Part shown: positions 1-8,261 of the stretch, piece by piece
Layout: the number at the start of each line of letters is the position of its first letter
How positions within the stretch are numbered: position 1 is the first letter of the stretch
Assembly (NCBI RefSeq): GCF_003612125.1
Contig: NZ_RAWI01000027.1
Coordinates: 1-45,061 of the forward strand
Length of the DNA: 45,061 bases
Direction: 5' to 3'
DNA from: Corallococcus praedator
GTDB lineage: Bacteria > Myxococcota > Myxococcia > Myxococcales > Myxococcaceae
Translations under genes and position numbers: made by a program
The notes under the pieces: model-generated
Database searches by the model: none
Told to the model about the DNA's origin: nothing
Seen by the model: only the letters and a program-made list of their open reading frames with translations

Positions 1-1557
1 CTTCACCTGCGACAACGTGTGGTGCGCCGCGCCATCGAGCTGCTGCGGACGCTGACCGAGCACCGCATCCTGCTCACCCGCCTTCCGGAAGAGGACCACC
101 ACGGCCTGCTCGCCGCCGCGGGCCGGCTGGTGCACCCGGACAAGGCCGCCAAGTCGAAGCTGCTGAACACGCTCAAGCGCGAGCGCAAGGTGGAGAAGCG
201 CGAGAAGGACCGCGTCGTGCGCGCCAACACGGAGATCCGCGCGCTGCGCCGCGCCCCCGTGCTCACGCTGCCCATGCTGCCCCCGCCGCCGCCCACGCAG
301 ACCGAGGAGCGCGTGCTGGAGGAGCCGCGCAAGTGCTACGTGTGCAAGCAGGAGTACCGCAAGCTGCACTTCTTCTACGACATGCTGTGCAGCGCGTGCG
401 GGGACTTCAACTACTCCCGCCGCACGCAGCAGGCGAACCTCAACGGCAAGGTGGCGCTCATCACCGGCGCCCGCGTGAAGATTGGCTTCCAGGCGTCGCT
501 GATGCTGCTGCGCTCGGGCGCGACGGTCATCGCCACCACGCGCTTCCCGCAGGACGCGGTGCTCCGCTATGCGCGCGAGCCGGACTTCGCGGACTGGTCC
601 CACCGGCTGCACGTGCACGGCCTGGACCTGCGCCACGCGCCCAGCGTGGAGCTGTTCGCGCGCCACATCGAGGAGACGCACGCGAAGCTGGACATCCTCA
701 TCAACAACGCGGCGCAGACGGTGCGCCGGCCGCCGGGCTTCTACCGGCACCTGCTGGAGGGTGAGCTGCGGGACGCGAACACCCTGCCCCAGGAGGTGCG
801 CCCGCTGCTCGCCGGCCACCAGGCCTGCATCGCGGCGCTGCGGCCCGCCCTGAACCCCGGCACTCCGGGTAACGTGCTGAGCGCGGGTGACACGGACGTG
901 AGCACGGCCATGTCGACCACCACGTGGCGCAGCAGCGACCCGGCGCTGGGCATCCACTCGTCGGCGGCGCTGTCGCTCCTGCCCTACGCGATGGAGCAGG
1001 AGCCCGACACGCAGGCGCTCTTCCCGCAGGGCCGGCTGGACGCGGACCTCCAGCAGGTGGACCTGCGCAAGACGAACTCCTGGCGCCTGAAGCTGTCGGA
1101 GGTGCAGACCTCGGAGATGCTGGAGGTGCACCTCATCAACGCGGTGGCGCCCTTCATCCTCGTGGGCAAGCTGAAGCCGCTGATGATGCGCGACCGCTCG
1201 CAGCCGGGCCACATCGTCAACGTGTCCGCGATGGAGGGCAGCTTCTCGCGCGGCACCAAGACGGACAAGCACCCGCACACCAACATGGCCAAGGCCGCGC
1301 TGAACATGATGACGCTCACCTCCGCGGCGGACTACGCCCGGGACGGCATCTTCATGAACGCGGCGGACACCGGCTGGGTGACGGACGAGGACCCCATCCT
1401 CCACGCCGAGCGCAAGGTGCAGGAGCTGGACTTCCAGCCCCCGCTGGACATCGTGGACGGGGCCGCGCGCATCGTCGACCCCATCATCACCGCCATCAAC
1501 ACGAACGAGTTCGTCTGGGGCAACTTCTTCAAGGACTACCGCCCCACGAACTGGTGA
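1..1557 (+). CDS. SDR-family oxidoreductase with N-terminal zinc knuckle (5' end outside window)
   Basis: The frame is open from the first base, so the true start probably lies upstream; the first possible start inside is GTG at 19, giving 512 residues. Counting from that GTG, a basic helical region is followed by two CxxC pairs (Cys106/109 and Cys124/127) that look like a zinc knuckle. A Rossmann SDR domain starts near residue 145 with TGARVKIG in place of the usual TGxxxGxG, and INNAAQT follows in the core. The usual catalytic YxxxK appears as TNMAK (Thr421, Lys425), so the Tyr is missing. I recognise this as a conserved family of roughly 500-residue SDR-like proteins, but its substrate is unknown to me. 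It converges on the GH26 gene with a gap of only 10 bp. Confidence 0.8.
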   Translation, partial: LHLRQRVVRRAIELLRTLTEHRILLTRLPEEDHHGLLAAAGRLVHPDKAAKSKLLNTLKRERKVEKREKDRVVRANTEIRALRRAPVLTLPMLPPPPPTQTEERVLEEPRKCYVCKQEYRKLHFFYDMLCSACGDFNYSRRTQQANLNGKVALITGARVKIGFQASLMLLRSGATVIATTRFPQDAVLRYAREPDFADWSHRLHVHGLDLRHAPSVELFARHIEETHAKLDILINNAAQTVRRPPGFYRHLLEGELRDANTLPQEVRPLLAGHQACIAALRPALNPGTPGNVLSAGDTDVSTAMSTTTWRSSDPALGIHSSAALSLLPYAMEQEPDTQALFPQGRLDADLQQVDLRKTNSWRLKLSEVQTSEMLEVHLINAVAPFILVGKLKPLMMRDRSQPGHIVNVSAMEGSFSRGTKTDKHPHTNMAKAALNMMTLTSAADYARDGIFMNAADTGWVTDEDPILHAERKVQELDFQPPLDIVDGAARIVDPIITAINTNEFVWGNFFKDYRPTNW

Positions 1558-1567
1558 CCGCGTCCCG

Positions 1568-2752
1568 TCAGCGCAACGCGCCCCAGTTGTAGGTCGCGTT
1601 GCTGCCGCCGGTCAGCACCCGCCAGTACGTCCCGTAATACCCATACGTGTCCTTGATGGCTTTGTGGTTGCTGGACACGTTCCAGTCGTTCGGGCTCGTC
1701 GTGCCCAGGTTGTAGACAAGCGAGTCGCCCCACACGGAGTAGATGGCCCACGGACGGGCGTCGAGTTCCGACACCGTCCCGTAGCGGCTGTCCCCCCAGC
1801 GCACCGGCAGCTTGTCCGTCTCCGCCACCATGCGCGGTTTGTTGTAGCCCCCAAGCCCCGTGTAGAACTGGGCCGGGAAGTAGGGATTGCCGTGGTAGAT
1901 GTCCACCGCCACCACGTCCACGCGGTCGCTGCCCGGGTAGTACGCCGCCGCGTCCCCGCCGTACGTCCCGTCCCACTCATACGGCGACCAGACGAAGATG
2001 AGGTTCTTCAGCCCGCGCGTCTTCACCAGGTAGTCGTGCGCGATGTTCCACAACTGCTTGTACTGGTACGGGTCGTGGTTCGCCCACCAGAACGGGGACG
2101 CGCTCCCCTTCTTGTTCATCTCGTGGAAGGGGCGGAACAGCACCGGCACGCCCGCGTCCCGCAGAATCGTGAGCTTGTCCGCCGCGAAGGACAGGTCGCG
2201 CAAGAGCGCCTGGTACTCCGCCGTGTTGGCCTGCCAGTTGATGACCCGGCCCATCCAGTTGTAATCCATCCACGACTGCCGGAAGGTGTTCGGCCAGCTC
2301 TTCACCGACGCGCCCGGATAGGACTGGTGGAAGCTGAAGCCGACGATGCCCTCACCGTAGATGAACCGGTCGCGCGCGAAGCCCACCGCGTAGTCCACGT
2401 ACGGCTCGCTGTAGGTGGCGCGGTAGTTGCCCGGCCCGAAGTCGAACTCCACGAAGCCCGGACGCCGGCCGGAGATGTCTCCCACCTTCACCCAGTACTC
2501 GCCCGCGTAGGCCTCCTTCTGGGCCTCGCAGTGCTGGCCCATGATGGTCTGCTTCGTCCCACCGTTGCGGCTGTTGTTCTCCAGGTCCGTCAGCAGGTTG
2601 TAGACCTTCTGCGCCTGCGCCGTGGGCCCCGGCGTGCTCAGCGTCCGGGACACCTGCGCCCGCGCCGGACCCGCGCCCAGGCACAGCACCAGCGCCGCCA
2701 GCAGCGCGACAGCGGACGGGAAGGATGAGGGGGTGGAGCGGGGGACATGCAT
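1568..2752 (-). CDS. Secreted glycoside hydrolase family 26 (beta-mannanase-like)
   Basis: The 394-residue protein has a Sec signal peptide (hydrophobic residues about 14-28, likely cut after the ARA near residue 32). The GH26 signature is clear: acid/base Glu211 in RPFHEM and nucleophile Glu311 in VAETDK, with MGQH near residue 71 and aromatic subsite residues in between. GH26 enzymes cleave beta-1,4-mannan or related glucans with retention of configuration, and this one should act outside the cell. The start at 2752 is chosen because GGAGG lies 10 nt upstream; a longer frame to 2791 lacks this support. There is no carbohydrate-binding module. It is divergent from ileS. Activity on mannan rather than another beta-glycan is inferred from the family. 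Confidence 0.9.
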   Translation of the reverse strand: MHVPRSTPSSFPSAVALLAALVLCLGAGPARAQVSRTLSTPGPTAQAQKVYNLLTDLENNSRNGGTKQTIMGQHCEAQKEAYAGEYWVKVGDISGRRPGFVEFDFGPGNYRATYSEPYVDYAVGFARDRFIYGEGIVGFSFHQSYPGASVKSWPNTFRQSWMDYNWMGRVINWQANTAEYQALLRDLSFAADKLTILRDAGVPVLFRPFHEMNKKGSASPFWWANHDPYQYKQLWNIAHDYLVKTRGLKNLIFVWSPYEWDGTYGGDAAAYYPGSDRVDVVAVDIYHGNPYFPAQFYTGLGGYNKPRMVAETDKLPVRWGDSRYGTVSELDARPWAIYSVWGDSLVYNLGTTSPNDWNVSSNHKAIKDTYGYYGTYWRVLTGGSNATYNWGALR

Positions 2753-2905
2753 CACGTGGGGACCTCCAGGGGCTGCCCGGGAAGCGGGCAAGGTGCCACC
2801 AGTCCACCCGGGATTACATGAATTTCAGTGAAAGCCAACTTGTCCACCCCCGGTCAGGGCGGGTTCCAAGGGCCCGGATTCACTGCCAGCGGGCCTGTCC
2901 GGTGG

Positions 2906-2918
2906 TATCAAGCGGCCA
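2906..2918 (+). promoter_or_regulatory. Candidate sigma70-type promoter of ileS giving a leaderless mRNA
   Basis: TATCAA at 2906-2911 (four of six matches to TATAAT) sits 17 bp downstream of CTGCCA (2883-2888, four of six to TTGACA). The ileS ATG begins exactly 7 nt after the -10 element, where transcription would start, and no Shine-Dalgarno sequence precedes the ATG. Both boxes are weak, so this is an inference from spacing. Confidence 0.35.
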
Positions 2919-5900
2919 TGTCTGAAAAGCCTTCGTCCCTGTTCGACGCGGTCCCCGTGGAGATGGACTTCCCGGCCGAGGAGCGCCGCGTCCTGGCCTT
3001 CTGGAAGGAACGCGGCATCTTCGAGAAATCGCTCAAGGCGAACGAAGGGGCCAAGAGCTTCGTCTTCTACGAAGGGCCGCCCACCGCGAACGGCCTGCCC
3101 CACAACGGCCACGTCCTCACGCGCGTCATCAAGGACCTGTTCCCCCGCTACCAGACCATGCGGGGCCACTACGTGCCGCGCAAGGCGGGCTGGGACACGC
3201 ACGGCCTGCCGGTGGAGGTGGAGGTCGAGAAGGAGCTGCGCATCCACGGCAAGGCGGAGATTGAACGCTACGGTGTGGAGCCCTTCACCGAGCGCTGCAT
3301 CGAGTCCGTCTTCCGCTACACGGCCGAGTGGGAGCGGCTCACCCAGCGCATCGGCTTCTGGGTGGACCTGAACGAGGCCTACGTCACCTACCACCGGGGC
3401 TTCGTGCAGAGCGTGTGGTGGGCGCTCTCGGAGCTGTTCAAGAAGGGCCTGCTGTACCAGGGCCACAAGGTGGTGTGGTGGTGGCCGCGCGGCGGCACCG
3501 CGCTGTCCGCGGCCGAAGTGGGCCTGGGCTACAAGACGGTGGACGACCCCAGCGTCTACGTGGCCTTCCCGCTGCGCGACGCTCCGGACACGGCGCTGCT
3601 CATCTGGACGACGACGCCCTGGACGCTGCCATCCAACATGTACGCGGCCGTCAACCCGTCGGTGGACTACGTCACCGTGGACGCCGGGGACCGCAAGCTC
3701 ATCATCGCCGCCGCGCTGCGCGAGGAGCTGGCGAAGAAGCTCAAGAAGGACCTGCCGGTGCTGTCCACGCAGAAGGGCAAGGAGCTGGTCGGCAAGCGCT
3801 ACACGCCGCCCTTCGACACCTACTTCGCGAAGGACGCGGACGCGACGCTGCCCCTCAAGGACGGCGGCGAGGACTCGGTGGGCTGGCGCGTGCTGGCCGC
3901 GGACTTCGTCACGCTCGACAGCGGCACGGGCATCGTGCACACGGCGCCCGCGTTCGGCGAGGACGACTACGACGCCTTCCGCAAGGACCGGCTGCGCTTC
4001 AAGAACCCGGACGCGCTGGAGATGCGCTGCGCGGTGAAGCCGGACGGCACGTTCTCCGAAGAGGTTCCGCTCGTCACCGGCCGCTTCGTGAAGGACGCGG
4101 ACAAGGACCTGCAGCGCAACCTCAAGGAGCGCGGGCTGCTCATCCACACGGAGCAGTACCGCCACGAGTACCCCTTCTGCTGGCGCGCGGACGAGGACCC
4201 GCTCATCCAGTACGCCCGGCCCGCCTGGTACATCCGCACCACGTCGGTCATCGAGCAGGCCAAGGCCAACAACCAGAACGTCAACTGGGTGCCGGAGCAC
4301 ATCAAGGACGGCCGCTTCGGCGACTTCCTGGCCAACAACGTGGACTGGGCCCTGTCGCGCGAGCGCTACTGGGGCACGCCGCTGCCGCTGTGGATCCACT
4401 CGGAGACGGGTGAGACGGAGGCGGTGCCGTCCATCGCGGAGCTGCGCCAGAAGCCGGGCAACAACGTGGCCGCCGTGGAGGCGGAGCTGAAGGCGTTCCT
4501 CGCCGGCAAGCCGCACGAGTCCAACGCGGAGCACCTGCTGGTCCACAAGCCGTGGATCGACAAGGTCACCTACGAGAAGGCCGGCGCCAGCGGGAAGTTC
4601 CAGCGCGTCCCCGAAGTGGTGGACGTGTGGTTCGACTCTGGCTGCATGCCCTTCGCGCAGTGGGGCTTCCCGCACGCGGAAGGCTCCAAGGAGACCTTCA
4701 ACCGCGCGTTCCCGGCGGACTTCATCTCGGAGGCCATCGACCAGACGCGCGGCTGGTTCTATTCGCTGCTGATGGTGAGCACGCTCATCTTCGACGAGGA
4801 GACCCAGAAGCGCATGGGGCTCACGCCGAAGCGTGAGTGGCCCATGCCCTACAAGAGCTGCATCGTGCTGGGCCACGTCTCCGACAAGGAGGGCAAGAAG
4901 GAGTCCAAGTCCAAGGGCAACTACACCCCGCCGGAGATCATCCTGGACGAGGTGCGCATGGACTTCGCGGTGCTCACCGCCACGGAGGCCGGCGTCCCCG
5001 CGGAGCCCGGCGTGGCGCTCATCGCGCGCGAGGACCTGGAGGGCCTGGACACGCAGGAGGGCGCCCGCGTGCAGCTCTTCCGCTCGGACCGGCCGGGCAC
5101 CGCCGTCACCGTGACGGTGAAGGTGCACAAGAAGCTCAAGCGCCGCGTGGTGCTGCTCGCGCCCGCGGAGCTGCAGGCGCTGGACGTGAAGCCCTCGGCG
5201 CGCGGCGCGGACGTGATGCCGGTGGAGGTGCCCCGGCTTCCGGCCGGTGAGCGCGTGGTGCTCAAGGACCCCGCCACCAAGGCCCCGGGCGCGGACGCGT
5301 TCCGGTGGTTCTTCTACGCGGCGAGCCCCACCTGGTCCAACACGCGCCACTCGCTGGCGAACGTGCGGCTGTTGCAGAAGGACTTCCAGGTCAAGCTGCG
5401 CAACGTCTACTCGTTCTTCACCATCTACGCGAACATCGACGGCTTCAACCCGGCGAAGGGCAACGCGGGCGCGACGGAGGCTCCGTGGCTGGCCATCCGC
5501 AAGAGCGAGGGCTGGCGCGCGGTGAAGGACCGGCCCGTGTTGGACCGGTGGATCCTCTCCGAGGTGCAGCTCACCCTGCGCGACGTCTCCAAGGCGCTGG
5601 ACACCTATCAGGTGTACGACGCGGCCCAGCGGATGGTGGCGCTGGTGGACGCGCTGTCCAACTGGTACCTGCGCCGCAGCCGCTCGCGCTTCTGGGCGCC
5701 GGGCTTCGAACAGGACAAGCAGGACGCGTACTTCACGCTGTACGAAGCGCTCACCGCCATCACCGCGCTGTCCGCGCCCTTCATCCCGTTCTTCACCGAT
5801 GAGATGTGGGGCAACCTGGTGGTGAAGCCGTGGCCCAGCACGCAGCCGGAGAGCGTGCACCTGGCGCGCTTCCCGGACGTGGACGCGAGCCTCATCGACG

Positions 5901-6661
5901 AGGGGCTGGCCGCGGAGATGGGCGCGGTGCGCGAGCTGGTGTCGCTGGGCCTCAAGGTCCGCACGGACAACAAGCTCAAGGTGCGCCAGCCGCTGTCCCG
6001 CGCGGACGTCATCCTGTCGCGCCGCGAGCTGTCCGAGCGCGTGGCCGTGTACCAGGAGCTCATCTCCGACGAGCTGAACGTGCACACCGTGAAGCTGGTG
6101 GAGCCGGGCAGCCCGGAGGCGGACGTGGTGCGCTACCGCGTGCGTCCCAACCTGCGCGCCATGGGCAGCCGGCTGGGGCCCAAGCTCGCGCCGGTGCGCA
6201 AGGCGTTCGACTCCGGCGACGGCCGCGCGCTGCACCACGAGCTGCTCCAGACGGGCAAGGTCGCCCTGAACGTGGGCGGCGAGGACATGGTCTTCCCCGC
6301 CGAGGAGCTGGAGACCCTGGTGGAGGCGCAGCCCGGCTACGCCGCCGCTGGCTCGGGCGTGGGCGTGGTGGTGCTCCACACCCAGCTCACCCCGGCGCTG
6401 GAAGACGAGGGCCTGGTGCGCGAGCTGCTGGCACGCGTGCAGGGCGCCCGCAAAGACCTGAACCTGGGCTACGCCGACCGCATCCGCCTGTGGGTGGACG
6501 GCGATGACCGGGTGAAGCGCGTCGTGGACGCGGCCCGCGAGGAAGTGTCCCGCGAGACGCTGGCCACGGAGATCCACGTGGGCCCCGAAGGCCTCAAGGG
6601 CACCGAGGAAGAGGACAGCCTCAACGGCCTGCCCGCGCGCATCCGCGTCGAGCGCGCCTGA
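2918..6661 (+). CDS. ileS: Isoleucyl-tRNA synthetase with a large insertion after the KMSKS loop
   Basis: This cytoplasmic class I synthetase charges tRNA-Ile. The 1247-residue protein is longer than the 1040 or so usual for the eukaryote-like type. Visible features are the HIGH equivalent HNGH near residue 63, editing-domain motifs TTPWTLPSN and GTGIVHTAPAFGEDDY, and the KMSKS equivalent KESKSKGN near 661-668. About 110 residues (roughly 679-788) are inserted between the end of the KMSKS segment and ADAFRWFFY, which are normally almost adjacent. The insert is rich in charged residues and beta-type sequence (VTVTVKVHKK, RRVVLLAP). The ATG at 2918 is chosen because homologous sequence begins just after it. 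The frame is open to 2828, but that upstream part does not resemble a synthetase. Function is secure; the role of the insert is unknown. Confidence 0.96.
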   Translation: MSEKPSSLFDAVPVEMDFPAEERRVLAFWKERGIFEKSLKANEGAKSFVFYEGPPTANGLPHNGHVLTRVIKDLFPRYQTMRGHYVPRKAGWDTHGLPVEVEVEKELRIHGKAEIERYGVEPFTERCIESVFRYTAEWERLTQRIGFWVDLNEAYVTYHRGFVQSVWWALSELFKKGLLYQGHKVVWWWPRGGTALSAAEVGLGYKTVDDPSVYVAFPLRDAPDTALLIWTTTPWTLPSNMYAAVNPSVDYVTVDAGDRKLIIAAALREELAKKLKKDLPVLSTQKGKELVGKRYTPPFDTYFAKDADATLPLKDGGEDSVGWRVLAADFVTLDSGTGIVHTAPAFGEDDYDAFRKDRLRFKNPDALEMRCAVKPDGTFSEEVPLVTGRFVKDADKDLQRNLKERGLLIHTEQYRHEYPFCWRADEDPLIQYARPAWYIRTTSVIEQAKANNQNVNWVPEHIKDGRFGDFLANNVDWALSRERYWGTPLPLWIHSETGETEAVPSIAELRQKPGNNVAAVEAELKAFLAGKPHESNAEHLLVHKPWIDKVTYEKAGASGKFQRVPEVVDVWFDSGCMPFAQWGFPHAEGSKETFNRAFPADFISEAIDQTRGWFYSLLMVSTLIFDEETQKRMGLTPKREWPMPYKSCIVLGHVSDKEGKKESKSKGNYTPPEIILDEVRMDFAVLTATEAGVPAEPGVALIAREDLEGLDTQEGARVQLFRSDRPGTAVTVTVKVHKKLKRRVVLLAPAELQALDVKPSARGADVMPVEVPRLPAGERVVLKDPATKAPGADAFRWFFYAASPTWSNTRHSLANVRLLQKDFQVKLRNVYSFFTIYANIDGFNPAKGNAGATEAPWLAIRKSEGWRAVKDRPVLDRWILSEVQLTLRDVSKALDTYQVYDAAQRMVALVDALSNWYLRRSRSRFWAPGFEQDKQDAYFTLYEALTAITALSAPFIPFFTDEMWGNLVVKPWPSTQPESVHLARFPDVDASLIDEGLAAEMGAVRELVSLGLKVRTDNKLKVRQPLSRADVILSRRELSERVAVYQELISDELNVHTVKLVEPGSPEADVVRYRVRPNLRAMGSRLGPKLAPVRKAFDSGDGRALHHELLQTGKVALNVGGEDMVFPAEELETLVEAQPGYAAAGSGVGVVVLHTQLTPALEDEGLVRELLARVQGARKDLNLGYADRIRLWVDGDDRVKRVVDAAREEVSRETLATEIHVGPEGLKGTEEEDSLNGLPARIRVERA

Positions 6662-6716
6662 GCCGTTGACGCCCCAAACGGGCGCAAGCGCTCCGGGGTA
6701 GCAACCCACCCGGGGC

Positions 6717-6741
6717 GCCAAACACAGACAGGCTGTGTGGC
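6717..6741 (+). terminator. Weak hairpin after ileS
   Basis: ACACAG (6722-6727) pairs with CTGTGT (6733-6738) around a 5-nt loop, and GCC/GGC extend the stem after a 2-nt bulge. No U-tract follows. It lies 56 bp after the ileS stop and could end that transcript. Confidence 0.3.
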
Positions 6742-6795
6742 AATGGGAAGGACCGGGAGGGAGTTACCGCCCTCCCGACTTCCTGGCTTTGAGTT

Positions 6796-6814
6796 GATAA
6801 TGACTTGCATCCCC
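6796..6814. promoter_or_regulatory. Possible degenerate Fur-like site
   Basis: The 19-mer beginning GATAATGACTTGCAT matches the classical Fur box at 12 of 19 positions, including the exact half GATAATGA, in an otherwise GC-rich intergenic stretch. The other half is poor. It lies between ileS and the GFA-family gene, neither of which is an obvious iron gene, so this may be chance. Confidence 0.15.
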
Positions 6815-6929
6815 ATCAGTCCTCCCCTGCCCCTGTCAAGGTGGACGGATGCGGGCGCGGAGCGTCGAAGCACGGACAGAGTGGCCAGCCCACGTTCCCC
6901 GCGCGGACGCACTCGCGGATGATGGCGGG

Positions 6930-7304
6930 ATGAGTGAAATCGCCCCGCTGAAGGGAAGCTGTCACTGCGGCGCGACGCGGTTCGAGGTCACCGCGCCGCC
7001 GAAGGAAGTCACCCGCTGCAACTGTACGTTCTGCGCCAAGCGGGGACCGCTCTGGTCCTACTACGACCCGGAGCAGGTGAAGTTCACGAGCCGCGAGCAG
7101 GTGGGCACGTACGACCGCAACGCGCCCGTCGCGCACCACCACTGTCAGGTCTGTGGCTGCGGCACCTGGACGGACACGCCCGTCTGGGAGAACAACGCCG
7201 TCGTGCCCGGCAGGTTCAAGGTGGGCATCAACGCGCGGCTGTTCGACGACTTCAACCTGGACGCCGTGCGCGTCGTGTTCCTGGACGGGCGCAACCTCTG
7301 GTAG
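6930..7304 (+). CDS. GFA/CENP-V fold zinc protein
   Basis: The 124-residue protein has the metal-binding cysteine pattern of the GFA family: GSCHCGATRF near residues 9-18, CNCTFCAKRG near 31-40 and CQVCGCGTW near 71-79. The family is named for glutathione-dependent formaldehyde-activating enzyme, but most members have no proven reaction, so no substrate is assigned. The ATG at 6930 (MSEIAPLKGS) is preferred over the upstream start at 6849 because the domain begins right after it; its ribosome binding site is weak. The gene ends 3 bp from the convergent SDR gene. Confidence 0.88.
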   Translation: MSEIAPLKGSCHCGATRFEVTAPPKEVTRCNCTFCAKRGPLWSYYDPEQVKFTSREQVGTYDRNAPVAHHHCQVCGCGTWTDTPVWENNAVVPGRFKVGINARLFDDFNLDAVRVVFLDGRNLW

Positions 7305-7307
7305 CGG

Positions 7308-8165
7308 CTACTTCGCGGGTGCCGGGAAGTCGGTGGACAGCGACAGGTGCCTCCACCGCGCATCCTCGGCCTTGAGCGCATCGAGCCGTGCGCTGGCGAG
7401 CCCGAACGCGTCGCTGCCCAGCAGCAGGTGCAGCGGCGGCGATTCCAGCGCGGCCACCTGGAGGAGCACCTGGGCCGCGCGGTCCGGGTCTCCCGGCTCC
7501 TTGCCGGTCCGCGCCCGCACCGCCTTGGCGACCACGCCCACGGTGGGCTCATAGTCCGGTCCGAAGGCGGGAATGGTCATGGAAGCACCCGCCCAGTCGG
7601 TGCGGAAGCCGCCCGGCTCCACGATGGTCACCTTCACGCCGAAGGGGGCCACCTCCTTGGCCAGCACCTCCGAGAAGCCGCCCACGGCCCACTTCGCGGC
7701 CTGGTACGCCCCCAGGCCCGGCGTGGAGAGGCGACCGCCCACGGATGACACCTGGATGATGTGGCCGGAGCGCTGGGCCCGGAGCACCGGCAGCGCGGCG
7801 CGCGTGACGTTCACCACGCCGAACAGGTTGGTGTCGAGCTGCGCGCGGAAGGCGTCGTCCGTCATCTCCTCGATGGACGCGAGGTCGCCGTACCCCGCGT
7901 TGTTCACCACCACGTCCAGGCGGCCGAACGCCTCCGCGGCGGTCTTCACTGCGGCCCGGGCCTGCTCGGGCTTCGTGACGTCCAGCGCGACCGTCCGGAC
8001 CCGCTCGCCGTAGCGCTCCACCAGCGGGGCCAGTTGCTCCGGCTTGCGAGCGGTGGCGACCAGTCGGTGCCCGGCCGCCAGCACGGCCTCGGCGAAGCTG
8101 CGCCCCAGCCCTCGGGAAGAACCGGTGATCAGCCAGACGCGGGACGACTCAAGGGAAGCACCCAT
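7308..8165 (-). CDS. SDR-family oxidoreductase, classical type
   Basis: This 285-residue cytoplasmic NAD(P)-dependent short-chain dehydrogenase has the cofactor motif TGSSRGLG near residues 14-21, NNAG in the core, SSVGG around the catalytic Ser, and YQAAK with the catalytic Tyr and Lys. The extended C-terminus resembles SDRs annotated as oxidoreductases of the DhrS/YdfG kind, whose substrates are not predictable from sequence. The start at 8165 has GGAG 7 nt upstream. It is divergent from a TetR gene, with an operator in the shared promoter, so repression by that TetR and induction by a small molecule is likely. Confidence 0.9.
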   Translation of the reverse strand: MGASLESSRVWLITGSSRGLGRSFAEAVLAAGHRLVATARKPEQLAPLVERYGERVRTVALDVTKPEQARAAVKTAAEAFGRLDVVVNNAGYGDLASIEEMTDDAFRAQLDTNLFGVVNVTRAALPVLRAQRSGHIIQVSSVGGRLSTPGLGAYQAAKWAVGGFSEVLAKEVAPFGVKVTIVEPGGFRTDWAGASMTIPAFGPDYEPTVGVVAKAVRARTGKEPGDPDRAAQVLLQVAALESPPLHLLLGSDAFGLASARLDALKAEDARWRHLSLSTDFPAPAK

Positions 8166-8181
8166 GGCGCAACTCCATTTC

Positions 8182-8197
8182 AACTAACTGGTTGGTT
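8182..8197. promoter_or_regulatory. TetR-type operator between SDR and tetR genes
   Basis: AACTAACTGGTTGGTT is an inverted repeat of the form AAC-n-AAC-nn-GTT-n-GTT, lying between two divergent genes. It is 17 bp from the SDR start. On the plus strand it lies just upstream of TATAAC (8205-8210), a good -10 match for the tetR promoter. Its position would allow one repressor dimer to control both genes. Confidence 0.65.
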
Positions 8198-8261
8198 ACA
8201 TGAATATAACGGGCATGTGTCGGGGTGCAACCCGGAGTGGGGTGGGGCATGGTGGGCAGGT

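Noticed and set aside
2753-2917. Possible T-box leader before ileS
   Set aside because: There is no room for a T-box structure, no T-box motif and no terminator hairpin in this 165-bp gap.
2825-6721. Open frame of about 1300 codons on the minus strand opposite ileS
   Set aside because: Same GC-driven shadow of a certain gene, with no recognisable protein features.
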